Assembly: GCF_014489535.1 (NCBI RefSeq)
Contig: NZ_CP060783.1
Location: forward strand, 496,001 to 560,000
DNA length: 64,000 nucleotides
Reading direction: 5' to 3'
DNA from: Diaphorobacter aerolatus
Lineage (GTDB): Bacteria; Pseudomonadota; Gammaproteobacteria; Burkholderiales; Burkholderiaceae_C
Shown: piece by piece, positions 19,388 to 28,586 of the stretch
Numbering within the stretch: the first letter of the stretch is position 1
How the letters are laid out: each line of letters begins with the position of its first letter
Notes under the pieces: model-generated
The model's database searches: none
What the model saw: the letters and a program-made list of their open reading frames with translations, nothing else
What the model was told of the DNA's origin: nothing
Made by a program: the position numbers and the translations under genes

Positions 19388-20320
19388 ATGAACGCCCGTA
19401 CCGAACCTGCGCTGCTCTCGCAATTGAGCAACCGACATCTGGATGCGCTCGAAGAAGAAACCATCTTCATCCTGCGCGAGGTGGCCGCCGCATTTGAACG
19501 CCCCGCCCTGCTGTTTTCGGGCGGCAAGGATTCGCTCGTCATGCTGCGCTGCGCCGAAAAGGCGTTTGGCGCGGGCCGCATTCCGTATCCGCTGCTGATG
19601 ATCGACACCGGACACAACTTCCCCGAAGTGACCGCGTTCCGCGACTTCCGCGCGAACGAACTCGGTGCCGAACTCATCGTGCGCAGCGTCGAGGATTCGA
19701 TGGCGCGCGGCACCGTGCGCCTCGCGCATCCGGGCGAATCGCGCAACGTGCACCAGTCCGTCACCTTGCTCGAAGCCATCGAGGAATTCCGCTTCGACGC
19801 GCTGATCGGCGGCGCACGTCGCGACGAAGAAAAGGCACGCGCCAAGGAGCGCATCTTTTCGCACCGCGACAGCTTCGGCCAGTGGCAGCCCAAGGCGCAG
19901 CGGCCCGAACTCTGGACGCTGTTCAACACGCGGCTGGCACCGGGCGAGCATTTCCGCGTGTTCCCGATCAGCAACTGGACCGAACTCGACGTCTGGCAAT
20001 ACATCGACCGCGAAAAGATCGCACTGCCGTCGCTCTATTACACCCATCAGCGCGAGGTGATCGAGCGCAAGGGCCTGCTGGTTCCGGTGACCGAACTCAC
20101 TCCACCGCGCGATGGCGAAGAAGTCGTGACGCGCGACGTGCGCTTTCGCACCGTGGGCGACATCACCTGCACCTGCCCGGTGGAAAGCACGGCGGCAACG
20201 GCCAGCGACATCGTGATCGAAACGCTGTCCGCCGAGGTCAGCGAACGAGGCGCCACCCGCATGGACGACAAGACCAGCGAAGCCTCGATGGAAAAGCGCA
20301 AGAAAGACGGATATTTCTGA
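19388..20320 (+). CDS. cysD: Sulfate adenylyltransferase subunit 2 (CysD)
   Basis: 310 residues. PP-loop ATP pyrophosphatase fold: LLFSGGKDSLVMLRCAEKAF is the SGGKDS P-loop; further family blocks PYPLLMIDTGHNFPEVTAFRD, IGGARRDEEKARAKERIFSHRD and the C-terminal R-KKDGYF end. With CysN it makes APS from ATP and sulfate. It directly follows the DUF934 gene; cysH, often found between them in related genomes, is absent here. Stop overlaps the cysN start (TGATG). Confidence 0.96.
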   Translation: MNARTEPALLSQLSNRHLDALEEETIFILREVAAAFERPALLFSGGKDSLVMLRCAEKAFGAGRIPYPLLMIDTGHNFPEVTAFRDFRANELGAELIVRSVEDSMARGTVRLAHPGESRNVHQSVTLLEAIEEFRFDALIGGARRDEEKARAKERIFSHRDSFGQWQPKAQRPELWTLFNTRLAPGEHFRVFPISNWTELDVWQYIDREKIALPSLYYTHQREVIERKGLLVPVTELTPPRDGEEVVTRDVRFRTVGDITCTCPVESTAATASDIVIETLSAEVSERGATRMDDKTSEASMEKRKKDGYF

Positions 20321-21690
20321 TGAGCACCGAAACGATTGAATCCCCACGGCCCCAGGAGGCCGTGGCACCACACACCGACCATGATTCCGCACTGCGTTTC
20401 ATCACCTGCGGCAGCGTCGATGATGGCAAGTCCACGCTGATTGGACGCCTGCTGGTCGATACCCGCGCGGTGCTGCAGGACCAGTTCGCGGGCATCACCA
20501 AGAGCGGCGAGACCGATCTGGCCCTGCTCACCGACGGCCTATCGGCAGAACGCGAGCAAGGCATCACCATCGACGTGGCCTACCGCTATTTCTCCACCGA
20601 ACAGCGCAAGTTCATCATCGGCGACGCGCCGGGCCATGAGCAGTACACCCGCAACATGGTGACCGCGGCATCGAGCGCCGATGCGGCCCTCGTGCTCGTG
20701 GATGCCACCAAGCTCGACTGGAACAATCCCGCGCTGGAATTGCTGCCCCAGACGCGCCGCCATGCGCTGCTTGTGAACCTGTTGCGCGTGCCTTCGCTGA
20801 TCTTCGCCGTGAACAAGCTCGATGCGGTCGAAGACCCTGCGCTCGCGTTCGCGCATATCCGCAGCCGGTTGGCGGCGTTTGCGCACGATGCGGGCATCAC
20901 GGTGCGCGCCACGGTGCCGGTGTCCGCGCTCAAGGGCATCAACGTCGTGGATGCGACGAAGGGCTGGGCGGGCTACGAAGGGCCCAGTCTGCTGCAACTG
21001 CTGCACACCTTGCCGTCCACGCCGGCCGATCAGGATTTGCCGCTCGCCTTCCCCGTGCAATGGGTGGAGAAGTTCTCGTCCTCGGCGAACACCTCGCAAG
21101 GTCGCCGCGTTTTCTGGGGCCGCGTGGCCGCCGGAGCCGCCCGACCCGGCCAGCAGGTCACGCTGCTCCCGAGCAACCAGACCGCGACCATCGCCCAGGT
21201 GCTCGACCACGTGCGCCGCGCGGGCGACGTCGATGCGGGCAACAGCGCCGGTATCGTGCTTGATCGCGAGGTCGATGTCTCGCGCGGCGACTGGATCGTG
21301 GCCTCCGTGGAAAACACGCAGGCCAGCGCCGAAGACGATTTCGAGGATGCTCCGGGTACGCGCCCCGCGTGGCCAGGCCAGCGCGAGTTGCAGGCCACGG
21401 TTGCCTGGATGGACGACGAGCCGCTGGTTCCGGGCCGCGTCTATCTTGCGCAGCATGGTCACCGCTGGATCAAGGCCAAGGTGCGCCGCGTGGTACACCG
21501 CCTGAACATCAACACGCTGGCCGAGGAAGACGCCGACAGGCTGGAGGCCAACGCCATCGGCCACGTCGAGTTGCTGCTGCAGGAAGCCGCGCCCCTCGCG
21601 CCGTTCGCGCAGGCCCGTGCGCTGGGCTCGCTGATTCTGGTCGATACTGCCAGCCACAAAACGGCAGGCGCCGTTTTGGTGCAGCAGTAA
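20320..21690 (+). CDS. cysN: Sulfate adenylyltransferase subunit 1, GTPase (CysN)
   Basis: 456 residues, EF-Tu-like GTPase that drives APS synthesis. G1 GSVDDGKSTLIGRLL, G2 region EREQGITIDVAYRYF, G3 DAPGHEQYTRNM, G4 NKLDA, G5 SALKG. The C-terminus is the usual beta-barrel pair. There is no fused CysC (APS kinase) domain, so the pathway may go through APS directly. Start ATG 20320 overlaps the cysD stop by one base. Confidence 0.96.
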   Translation: MSTETIESPRPQEAVAPHTDHDSALRFITCGSVDDGKSTLIGRLLVDTRAVLQDQFAGITKSGETDLALLTDGLSAEREQGITIDVAYRYFSTEQRKFIIGDAPGHEQYTRNMVTAASSADAALVLVDATKLDWNNPALELLPQTRRHALLVNLLRVPSLIFAVNKLDAVEDPALAFAHIRSRLAAFAHDAGITVRATVPVSALKGINVVDATKGWAGYEGPSLLQLLHTLPSTPADQDLPLAFPVQWVEKFSSSANTSQGRRVFWGRVAAGAARPGQQVTLLPSNQTATIAQVLDHVRRAGDVDAGNSAGIVLDREVDVSRGDWIVASVENTQASAEDDFEDAPGTRPAWPGQRELQATVAWMDDEPLVPGRVYLAQHGHRWIKAKVRRVVHRLNINTLAEEDADRLEANAIGHVELLLQEAAPLAPFAQARALGSLILVDTASHKTAGAVLVQQ

Positions 21691-21719
21691 GTTTTGCAAA
21701 GCAGACATTGATGTGGTTT

Positions 21720-21743
21720 AACTCGGGGCGAATTCCCCGAGTT
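21720..21743 (+). terminator. Hairpin after cysN
   Basis: AACTCGGGG and CCCCGAGTT make a perfect 9-bp stem with a 6-base loop, 30 bp past the cysN stop. No strong T-run follows. It probably marks the end of the cys operon or reduces read-through into fdxA. Confidence 0.5.
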
Positions 21744-21830
21744 ACCGTACCGCAGCAAGGGATGCGCCCCTGCATGGACGCTTAGCGCCTAAAATCAGGG
21801 AATTCCCGAAATACAAAAACACGATTTCAC

Positions 21831-22154
21831 ATGACTCACGTCGTCACCGAAAACTGCATCAAGTGCAAATACACCGATTGTGTCGATGTTTGCCCCGTTG
21901 ACTGCTTCCGCGAAGGCCCCGAATTCCTCGTGATCGACCCCGACGAATGCATCGACTGCGCGGTCTGCATTCCCGAGTGCCCGGCCAATGCCATCTTTGC
22001 CGAAGAAGACCTGCCTGCCGACCAGCTTGCATTCATCAAGATCAACGCCGATTTGACGCCCAAGTACAAGAGCATCACCAAGCGCAAGGAAGCGCTGCCC
22101 GATGCCGACGACTGGAACGGCAAGGCCGGCAAGGTTCAATACATCGACAAGTGA
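21831..22154 (+). CDS. fdxA: FdxA-type 7Fe ferredoxin
   Basis: 107 residues. N-terminal clusters: [17 protein letters not shown] and [12 protein letters not shown] give the ligands of a 3Fe-4S plus a 4Fe-4S centre, as in 7Fe ferredoxins; the C-terminal ~40 residues are the family tail ([24 protein letters not shown]). Followed at 43 bp by a ferredoxin-NADP reductase, so the pair may deliver electrons to cysI (inference). Confidence 0.95.
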   Translation: MTHVVTENCIKCKYTDCVDVCPVDCFREGPEFLVIDPDECIDCAVCIPECPANAIFAEEDLPADQLAFIKINADLTPKYKSITKRKEALPDADDWNGKAGKVQYIDK

Positions 22155-22197
22155 TCAGGGTCGCCGCTTTCGGCTACGAAACCCGGCCCCACACCAC

Positions 22198-23265
22198 ATG
22201 ACAGAGACCGCCGACGCCGAAGTTTTTGCAGTTCTCCCTGCGCTGGAGGTGGATGCCGTCGTCATCGGTGCCGGTCCGGTGGGCCTGTTCCAGGTATTTC
22301 AGCTCGGCCTGCAAGGCGTCAAGGTCCATCTCATTGACGCGCTGCCGTACCTCGGCGGCCAATGCGTCCAGCTCTACCCCGATAAGCCCATCTATGACAT
22401 TCCCGGCATCCCGGTCTGCACCGGGCGGGAACTCGCGGAGCGGCTCACCACGCAGATCGGGCCATTCGCACCTGTCACGCATCTGAACCAGCAGGTCTCG
22501 GCCTTGCAGCGACAGGCCGATGGCCGCCTGTTCTTGCAGACCAGCACCGGCACGCAATTGCTCACGCGCACGGTTTTCATTGCCGCCGGCGTGGGAGCCT
22601 TCGTTCCACGCGCCGTCAAGGTCGAGGGCATCGAGACCCTGGTCGGCACGCAAGTGCTCTATCACCCTCCCGAAACGGGTGCGGCCAAGGACAGGAACGT
22701 GATCGTGCATGGCGGTGACGAGGACGCCGTGCGAGCCGCTGTCGCCGCCGCCGGGATCGCGCGCAGCGTGACGCTGCTGCACCGCCGCGACGTGTTTCAG
22801 GCCGATGCTGCGGATCTGGAGCGGCTGGCGCAACTGCGCGATGCGGGTCGTATCCGCGTCGTCGCGGCGCAGATCACCGGCATCGAAACCAGCGAATCGG
22901 GCCAGCTCACCGCCCTCAGCCTGCTCGATGCCGAAGGCGAGCAACGCTCGGAGCCGCTGGACCTGCTTCTGGTCTATCTGGGCATTTCGCCGCGCCTCGG
23001 CCCCATTGCCGATTGGGGACTGGCGCTCGAGCGCAAACAGCTCGTGGTGGATACCGCGAGCTTTATGACCGACGTGCCCGGCATCTACGCCGTGGGCGAC
23101 ATCAACACCTATCCCGGCAAGCGCAAGCTGATCCTGTGTGGCTTTCACGAGGCCACGCTGGCAGCCTTCGCCGCGGCCGAATATCTGAGCGGTGCACCGG
23201 TCGCGCTTCAGTACACCACCACGAGCAGCAAACTGCACGAACGCCTGGGCGTCGAGCACGGCTGA
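22198..23265 (+). CDS. Ferredoxin-NADP(+) reductase, thioredoxin-reductase-like (type 2)
   Basis: 355 residues. FAD fold [23 protein letters not shown], then [23 protein letters not shown], typical of TrxR-like FNRs, which lack the CxxC of thioredoxin reductase; the second fold binds NADPH ([19 protein letters not shown]). The C-terminus has [27 protein letters not shown]. Start ATG 22198. Located right after fdxA, the likely redox partner. Confidence 0.9.
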   Translation: MTETADAEVFAVLPALEVDAVVIGAGPVGLFQVFQLGLQGVKVHLIDALPYLGGQCVQLYPDKPIYDIPGIPVCTGRELAERLTTQIGPFAPVTHLNQQVSALQRQADGRLFLQTSTGTQLLTRTVFIAAGVGAFVPRAVKVEGIETLVGTQVLYHPPETGAAKDRNVIVHGGDEDAVRAAVAAAGIARSVTLLHRRDVFQADAADLERLAQLRDAGRIRVVAAQITGIETSESGQLTALSLLDAEGEQRSEPLDLLLVYLGISPRLGPIADWGLALERKQLVVDTASFMTDVPGIYAVGDINTYPGKRKLILCGFHEATLAAFAAAEYLSGAPVALQYTTTSSKLHERLGVEHG

Positions 23266-23645
23266 TTTCCTCGCGGCACTCCTCCCTTTTCGGTGGGAAC
23301 AAACCCCTTTTTCGCATCTGGAAAGACGCTGGATGCACACAAACGTGTCGTACAAGCATCAGCGACAAGGTGACGAATGTATGCGCATGTTGGTTGGAAC
23401 CTCGGGTTTACCATAGGTCACCAAGTCCCATTCGAGCCTTCCTACAAGGGAAAAACAGGGTCCGCAGGTTCCGTCTGATCACCGAATCGCGCCGGATCGC
23501 TGTTTCTTAACATTACTACTTGACGACTGATTGTCACTCTACCGGCTTCTCCAGACTGATAGCCTCCATTTGTTGCAATGAACGGAATCCGGCTAAGACA
23601 TGCAAACCCACGATGCATGTCCACCGCTTTCCAGCCTGCCTATGA
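23266..23645. other. Intergenic region upstream of the polysaccharide operon
   Basis: About 380 bp without a credible gene. It must contain the promoter of the 23.6-30.7 kb operon. I see no clear sigma-70 boxes, riboswitch or repeat; the stretch around 23500-23600 is AT-richer (TTCTTAACATTACTACTTGA) and is the likeliest promoter position. Confidence 0.4.
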
Positions 23646-25025
23646 ATGAATCCACGAGAGGTGATGTCGGTGAATGAAATGACCATGAACAAAAGCGTGG
23701 CGCTACACGGTGCTTCGCTGGTGACCTTTTCGCAGAGAGCTGCGGGCCCGAGCGCAGTCGCCAACGAACTGAGGTTCGCTACATGGGACGATTTCCTGGC
23801 ATCGGGCGCGCGGGCTACGGGATTCTTCCTGGAGGACTGCACCCCGGATCTGCAGGATGAATTGCTCTGGCAGATTCGCCAATCGCGCTGGTGGGAGTTC
23901 TGGGTCGCGCTCGGTCCCAAGGCCCCGTCTTCGAGCGCCGAGACCCTGGCCGATGCGCGTCAGAGCCGCGACAAGGCTGCCCAATCGGCAGCGATGGTGC
24001 AGGCGGCGCGTACCGGCCTGCCCCATGGTGCGCATCTGGACTTCGAAGAGCGCCTGCTGCAGTTCCTGTTCGTGCGCGATGGTGCCAGCCTTCAGCCGGT
24101 GCCTGATCGGCACAGCCACTACCTCTATCGCTTTCCGCTCGCCGAAGCGCTCGGTGCCGACGAAGAGCGCGTCACGCGCGTGCTCCTGGATCTGCAAAGA
24201 CGGCGCTTCCTCGAACCCGGCGTGCTGATCGACCGCGTTCGCCATTGCCGCAAGTGCAGCAGCGCCCATCCGCACTACCACGACGTATGCCCGCACTGCC
24301 GCAGCATCCAGATCGAGAAGTCGGCAGCCCTGCACTGCTTTACCTGCGGCCACGTCGCGCCGCAGGCCGACTATGTGCAGGATTCCAAACTGGTCTGCCC
24401 ACAGTGCAATGCCCACCTGCGCCACATCGGCGTGGACTACGACCGCCCACTGACGCAGTACGCCTGCGCCGATTGCCATCACGCCTTCGTCGAGGCTTCG
24501 GTGCAGGTGCGCTGCCTCGATTGCGGCGAACTTGCTGAACCCGATGCGCTCGACGTGCGCGGCATAGCGCCGCTGCGCCTCACGGCGCGCGGGCGGGCGG
24601 CAATGCGCGAAGGCTCAAGCGTCGAGCACGCGGTCGCCTCGGAGTTCTCGCAACACGTTCCGCAGACCGCATTCAGCCAGGCACTGGGCTGGACGCTTCG
24701 GCCCTCGGGCGATGCGCCCAACGCGTCCCTCGTCGCCATGGAACTCACCGTGCAGCAGCAGGATGCGCGCGGTCTGGCCCTGATCGACGAAGGCGTGCGG
24801 CGCATGCATGAGCTGCTGGTGGACAGCGACATCAGCACCGTGGACGCCGATGAGCGCCTGTGGTTTCTCGTGGGCGACGGCGCCAGCCTGATTCACCGCG
24901 TGCGAGCCATGTATCCCTCGGGCAGCGACGCGCAGTTGCGTACCGCCTTCATCGACCTGAGCGACGTGGGCGAGGCGCGCGACCCGCGCCAGCTGATGTC
25001 GCGCCTCAAATCGGAGCTGATGTAA
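23646..25025 (+). CDS. Six-CxxC zinc-ribbon (TackOD1-like) protein, probable regulator of the polysaccharide operon
   Basis: 459 residues if translation starts at 23646; starts at 23664-23676 are also possible. Residues 40-200: an unrecognised helical domain. Residues 201-293: six CxxC pairs (201/204, 215/218, 231/234, 251/254, 274/277, 290/293) able to bind three zinc ions, interspersed with aromatic blocks (DYDRPLTQYACADC) as in the TackOD1 output domain. Residues 355-459: AMELTVQQQDARGL .. GVRRMHELLVDSDISTVDADERLWFLVGDGAS resembles a degenerate GGDEF fold without the GGDEF motif (inference). No membrane segment. Stop overlaps the GT2 start by one base, so regulation of, or complex with, the synthase is likely. 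Confidence 0.7.
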   Translation: MNPREVMSVNEMTMNKSVALHGASLVTFSQRAAGPSAVANELRFATWDDFLASGARATGFFLEDCTPDLQDELLWQIRQSRWWEFWVALGPKAPSSSAETLADARQSRDKAAQSAAMVQAARTGLPHGAHLDFEERLLQFLFVRDGASLQPVPDRHSHYLYRFPLAEALGADEERVTRVLLDLQRRRFLEPGVLIDRVRHCRKCSSAHPHYHDVCPHCRSIQIEKSAALHCFTCGHVAPQADYVQDSKLVCPQCNAHLRHIGVDYDRPLTQYACADCHHAFVEASVQVRCLDCGELAEPDALDVRGIAPLRLTARGRAAMREGSSVEHAVASEFSQHVPQTAFSQALGWTLRPSGDAPNASLVAMELTVQQQDARGLALIDEGVRRMHELLVDSDISTVDADERLWFLVGDGASLIHRVRAMYPSGSDAQLRTAFIDLSDVGEARDPRQLMSRLKSELM

Positions 25026-26362
25026 TGGTGTTCGATACCCTTGACCAGGCCATTCACGCTTTTGAAGTGTTGAGTGCAGGCTCCAACGCGCGAAGCTTCA
25101 GCGAGTTGGTTCTCAAGTTCTTCCCGTTCGTTTTGCTGCTGGAGTTGCCGCTGTATCTGCTGGTGGTGGCAGGCATCGCGCGCTACGGCGTGCGCCGATT
25201 GCGGCGCGACCAGCAGCGCGAGAAGTACCCTTCGGTGTCGTGCCTGATCACCTGCTATTCGGAAGGCGACGACGTGAGCAAGACCATCGGGTCGCTGGCC
25301 CACCAGATGTACCGCGGGCACATTGAAATCATCGCGCTGATCGATGGTGCCGTGCAGAACAAGGACACCTATCTCGCGGCAACGTCATCGCTCGCGGCGG
25401 TGAACGCGCTGCCCAATCGCAGGCTGATCGTCCTGCCCAAGTGGCAGCGCGGCGGGCGCGTGTCCTCGCTCAATGCGGGCCTGAGCATCGCCACTGGCGA
25501 GGTCGTGATGGCGCTCGATGGCGACACCTCGTTCGACAACGACATGGTCGCGCAGGCCACACGCCACTTCGACGACCCCAACGTGGTGGCGCTTGCCGGC
25601 TGCCTGCGCGTGCGCAATGCTGCGGACTCGCTCGTGGCGCGGCTTCAGGCGCTTGAGTACATGCTCTCGATCGGTGCAGGCAAGACCGGGCTGGCCGAGT
25701 TCAACATCATCAACAACATCTCGGGCGCGTTCGGCGTGTTCCGCACCAGCTTCATCCGCAACATGGGCGGATGGGACGCAGGCACGGCCGAAGACCTCGA
25801 CATCACCATGCGCATCAAGCAGTACTTCGGCCAGAACCCGAAGCTGCGCATCGCGTTCGAGCCGCATGCCGTCGGCCACACCGACGCACCCACGAGCTGG
25901 CGTGTGTTCTTTCGCCAGCGCCTGCGCTGGGACGGCGACCTGTACTACCTGTTCGTGCGCAAGTACCTGCAGAACATCCGTCCCGGGCTGCTGGGCTGGA
26001 GGAACTTCCTGTTCACGCTGGTCAACGGCTTTCTGATGCAGGTGATCATGCCGTTCTTCATCGTGTTCTACACCGGCCTGATGCTCTGGTATCTGCCGCT
26101 GGGTTCGGTGCTTGGCGTGCTGGCGTTCGTCTACCTGATCTACCTGGCCTCGGTGATCCTGTTCTTCCTGCTCTACGTGGTGGCGATTTCCGAGCGACCG
26201 GGCCAGGACATCGGCTACGTGGTCTTCTTGCCGCTGGTGCCGCTTTTTGCGTTCGCCACGCGCGTCAACAGTGCGCTCTCGCTGCTCCAGGAAGCGGTTC
26301 TCAAGTCACACCTCGACTCATCCATGGCACCTTGGTGGGTGCTCAAAAAAACAAAATTCTGA
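25025..26362 (+). CDS. Processive family-2 glycosyltransferase, inner-membrane polysaccharide synthase
   Basis: 445 residues. One N-terminal membrane segment (about 33-53), GT2 catalytic domain (70-310) and about three C-terminal membrane segments (325-425). Catalytic motifs: substrate Asp in ALDGDTSFDN (DGD 165-167), base in TAEDLD (Glu-Asp 256-257) and QRLRW (298-302), the Q-x-x-R-W signature of processive beta-glycan synthases such as cellulose, hyaluronan and PNAG synthases. No PilZ domain is fused, so c-di-GMP control, if any, must come from a partner. Coupled to genes on both sides (ATGA-type overlaps). Polymer unknown; GalE in the operon hints at UDP-Gal or UDP-GalNAc. Confidence 0.88.
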   Translation: MVFDTLDQAIHAFEVLSAGSNARSFSELVLKFFPFVLLLELPLYLLVVAGIARYGVRRLRRDQQREKYPSVSCLITCYSEGDDVSKTIGSLAHQMYRGHIEIIALIDGAVQNKDTYLAATSSLAAVNALPNRRLIVLPKWQRGGRVSSLNAGLSIATGEVVMALDGDTSFDNDMVAQATRHFDDPNVVALAGCLRVRNAADSLVARLQALEYMLSIGAGKTGLAEFNIINNISGAFGVFRTSFIRNMGGWDAGTAEDLDITMRIKQYFGQNPKLRIAFEPHAVGHTDAPTSWRVFFRQRLRWDGDLYYLFVRKYLQNIRPGLLGWRNFLFTLVNGFLMQVIMPFFIVFYTGLMLWYLPLGSVLGVLAFVYLIYLASVILFFLLYVVAISERPGQDIGYVVFLPLVPLFAFATRVNSALSLLQEAVLKSHLDSSMAPWWVLKKTKF

Positions 26363-28586
26363 TGAGATACACACCCTTTGCCCACAGCCTGGCGGCTGCC
26401 GGACTGCTGGCGATCGCCCATGGCGCAATCGCGGCACCGCTGACGCAGATCGAAGACGCCGCGCGGCCAATGCAGGCAACGTGCTGGCCAGCCGTGCCGA
26501 ACGCGCTGCGGCTTCCGCGCGCCGCGACATCGCCGAGAACCAGAATGGAACCCGCGTGTTCGCGGGCACCGGCCTCACCGACGCGAACGAGCCCGTGACC
26601 GACACCTATGTGCGCAACTACCGCCGCGCCAATCTCACCATTGGCGTGCGCTGGACGTTGCTTGCGGGCCGCCTTTCGCAAAAGCAGAATGTCAAGCAGG
26701 CGGAGTGGGACATCGCCCGCGCCCAGATGCGCGAGGACATGGCCGGCAACGATGCCGTGCGCCAGGTGCGCGTCGCCGCCGTCAAGGCCGCCTACGCAGA
26801 CCAGCGCGCTGCCTTGGCGAACGCGTTTCTGACCGAACGCGAACGCGTGCAGGGCCAGATCCAGGCGCGCAGGCAGTCCGGCACCATGCTGGGTGCGGAG
26901 GCGATGGAACTTGCAACGCTCAACGACGAGGTCAATGCCCAGCTCAAGCGCCAGAAGCAGGCCCAGCAGGATTCCGAACAGGCTATCCGCCGCATCGCAG
27001 GCATCGAAGGCAAGCTCGATCTGAGCACTCCAGCCTGGCCCGAAACCTGCTTCGACACCGCGCACCTGATGCGCGAAGACGGACGCGGACAGGAGGCCGA
27101 GCAACAGTTGAACGTGGCCGCGGCGTCCTCGCAGATGAAGCTGCTCGATGGCGGCATTCTCAACAGTGTCGAAGCGGGTGTGCAGGTCTCGCACTCGCGC
27201 ATGAAGGACTGGCCCGGACAGGACGGTCGCAACAGCGGTGTGCACCTCGATGTCGCCGTGCCGCTGGGCTGGCGTCAGGTGCGCGATGCGCGCATCGGCG
27301 AATGGTCTGCCAAACGCCAGCAGGCCGAGGCGCAACTGCAGGAGGCCCGCTCCCTGCGCCAGTACGACATCGACAAGGGTTTGCGCGAGCGTGCGCTGCT
27401 CAAGTCGGAATGGACCGATGCGCAGACGCGTTTGAAGGCCGCGCAGGAATCGCTGCGGGTCGCGAATCTGCGTCGCCCGGCCCTACAAGGCGAAGGCATC
27501 GTCGAACAGTTTCAGGCGCGCATGGCCGCCTACAAGGCCAGCGTGCGCGTGGTCGATGCGGCCGAAAAATACAGTCTCGCGGAAGCGGAATTGCTTGCCC
27601 TCGGCCCGGAATGCGCCACGCAGGAGCAGCCAAAGTCGGCGTCTGCGGTAACGCCGCAATTGCTCGCATCGCTTGGTGCGTCGCAAACGCAGACGGTGTC
27701 CGATGCGGGCAATGCGGCTCCGGTCATGGATACCGCGCAACAGCAGGCCGCGGCGCCGGTCGCGCAAGCTCCTCGCGCCGGTGCGAATCCGAATGCCAAG
27801 CCACCCACGTCCGGCAAACCGGAAAAGCCCGCGCAAAGCGTGGCTTCGATGCGCAGCAAGATCGGCTGGTTCGTGTGGGATGGGCAAAAGCTGCTCAGTG
27901 ATCCGTCGCGCCTCGATCAACTGCCCGCGCATTCGGGTCGACTGCTGCTGTCCTTCACGGCGCAGCAACTCCAGAAAATGCGTGCCGAAGACTGGAAGGA
28001 TTTGCGCGCGCGCGCCAACCAGCGCGGCATGCGACTGGAACTGCTGCTGGGCGATCCGGGCTGGGTCACGCCCAAGGGTCGCCCGACGCTGATCAGCCTG
28101 CTCACGTCGGTGCAGGGCCTGCCGGTCGATGGATTGAATATCGACCTCGAACGCAGCCAGCTTCCGAAGAACAGCATGACGCAGGAGCAATGGAAGCGCG
28201 AGGCCACAGCGACCATCCGCGAAGTTCGCGCGGTCACACCGTGGGAACTCGCGCTGACCACGCACCACCGCGATCTGGACGACGCTGCGTTTCTCTCCGC
28301 GCTGCGCAGCGCGGGCCTCAACGAAGTGGTGCCCATGATCTACACGCAGAACGCCAAGCGCGCTGCGCAGTTGACCGAAGACCTGCTCGCGCATTCCTCG
28401 GGCCTGCATGTGAGCCTCGCGCAAAGCATCGAGCCCATCCTGTCCAAGGAAGAAAGCAGCTTTCATCAAGGCCGCAGCCGATCCGTTCAACGCTGGACAG
28501 CCCTGTCGAAGGACCTGTCGCGCAATCCCCTCTTCTCTGGAGTCATCGTGCAGTCGATGGCCGACTACCAGCAGGCCAAACCATGA
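26362..28586 (+). CDS. TolC-like outer-membrane channel fused to a TIM-barrel glycosidase-like domain (frameshifted)
   Basis: About 741 residues after restoring one base near 26460 (EDAA..RAANAGNVLASRAERAA). Signal peptide MRYTPFAHSLAAAGLLAIAHG. Residues about 30-440: long Gln/Ala/Arg-rich helices with two repeats and short strands (RRANLTIGVRWTLLAGR; VHLDVAVPLGWRQVRDARIGEW), as in outer-membrane efflux proteins. Residues about 440-485: Ala/Pro/Gln linker. Residues about 490-741: SKIGWFVWDGQKLL, LPVDGLNIDLERSQLP, WELALTTHHRDLDD, LNEVVPMIYTQNAKR, VSLAQSIEP, GVIVQSMADY, the strand-by-strand look of a glycosidase-type TIM barrel. Start ATG 26362 overlaps the GT2 stop. Channel for polymer export plus trimming enzyme is inference. 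Confidence 0.75.
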
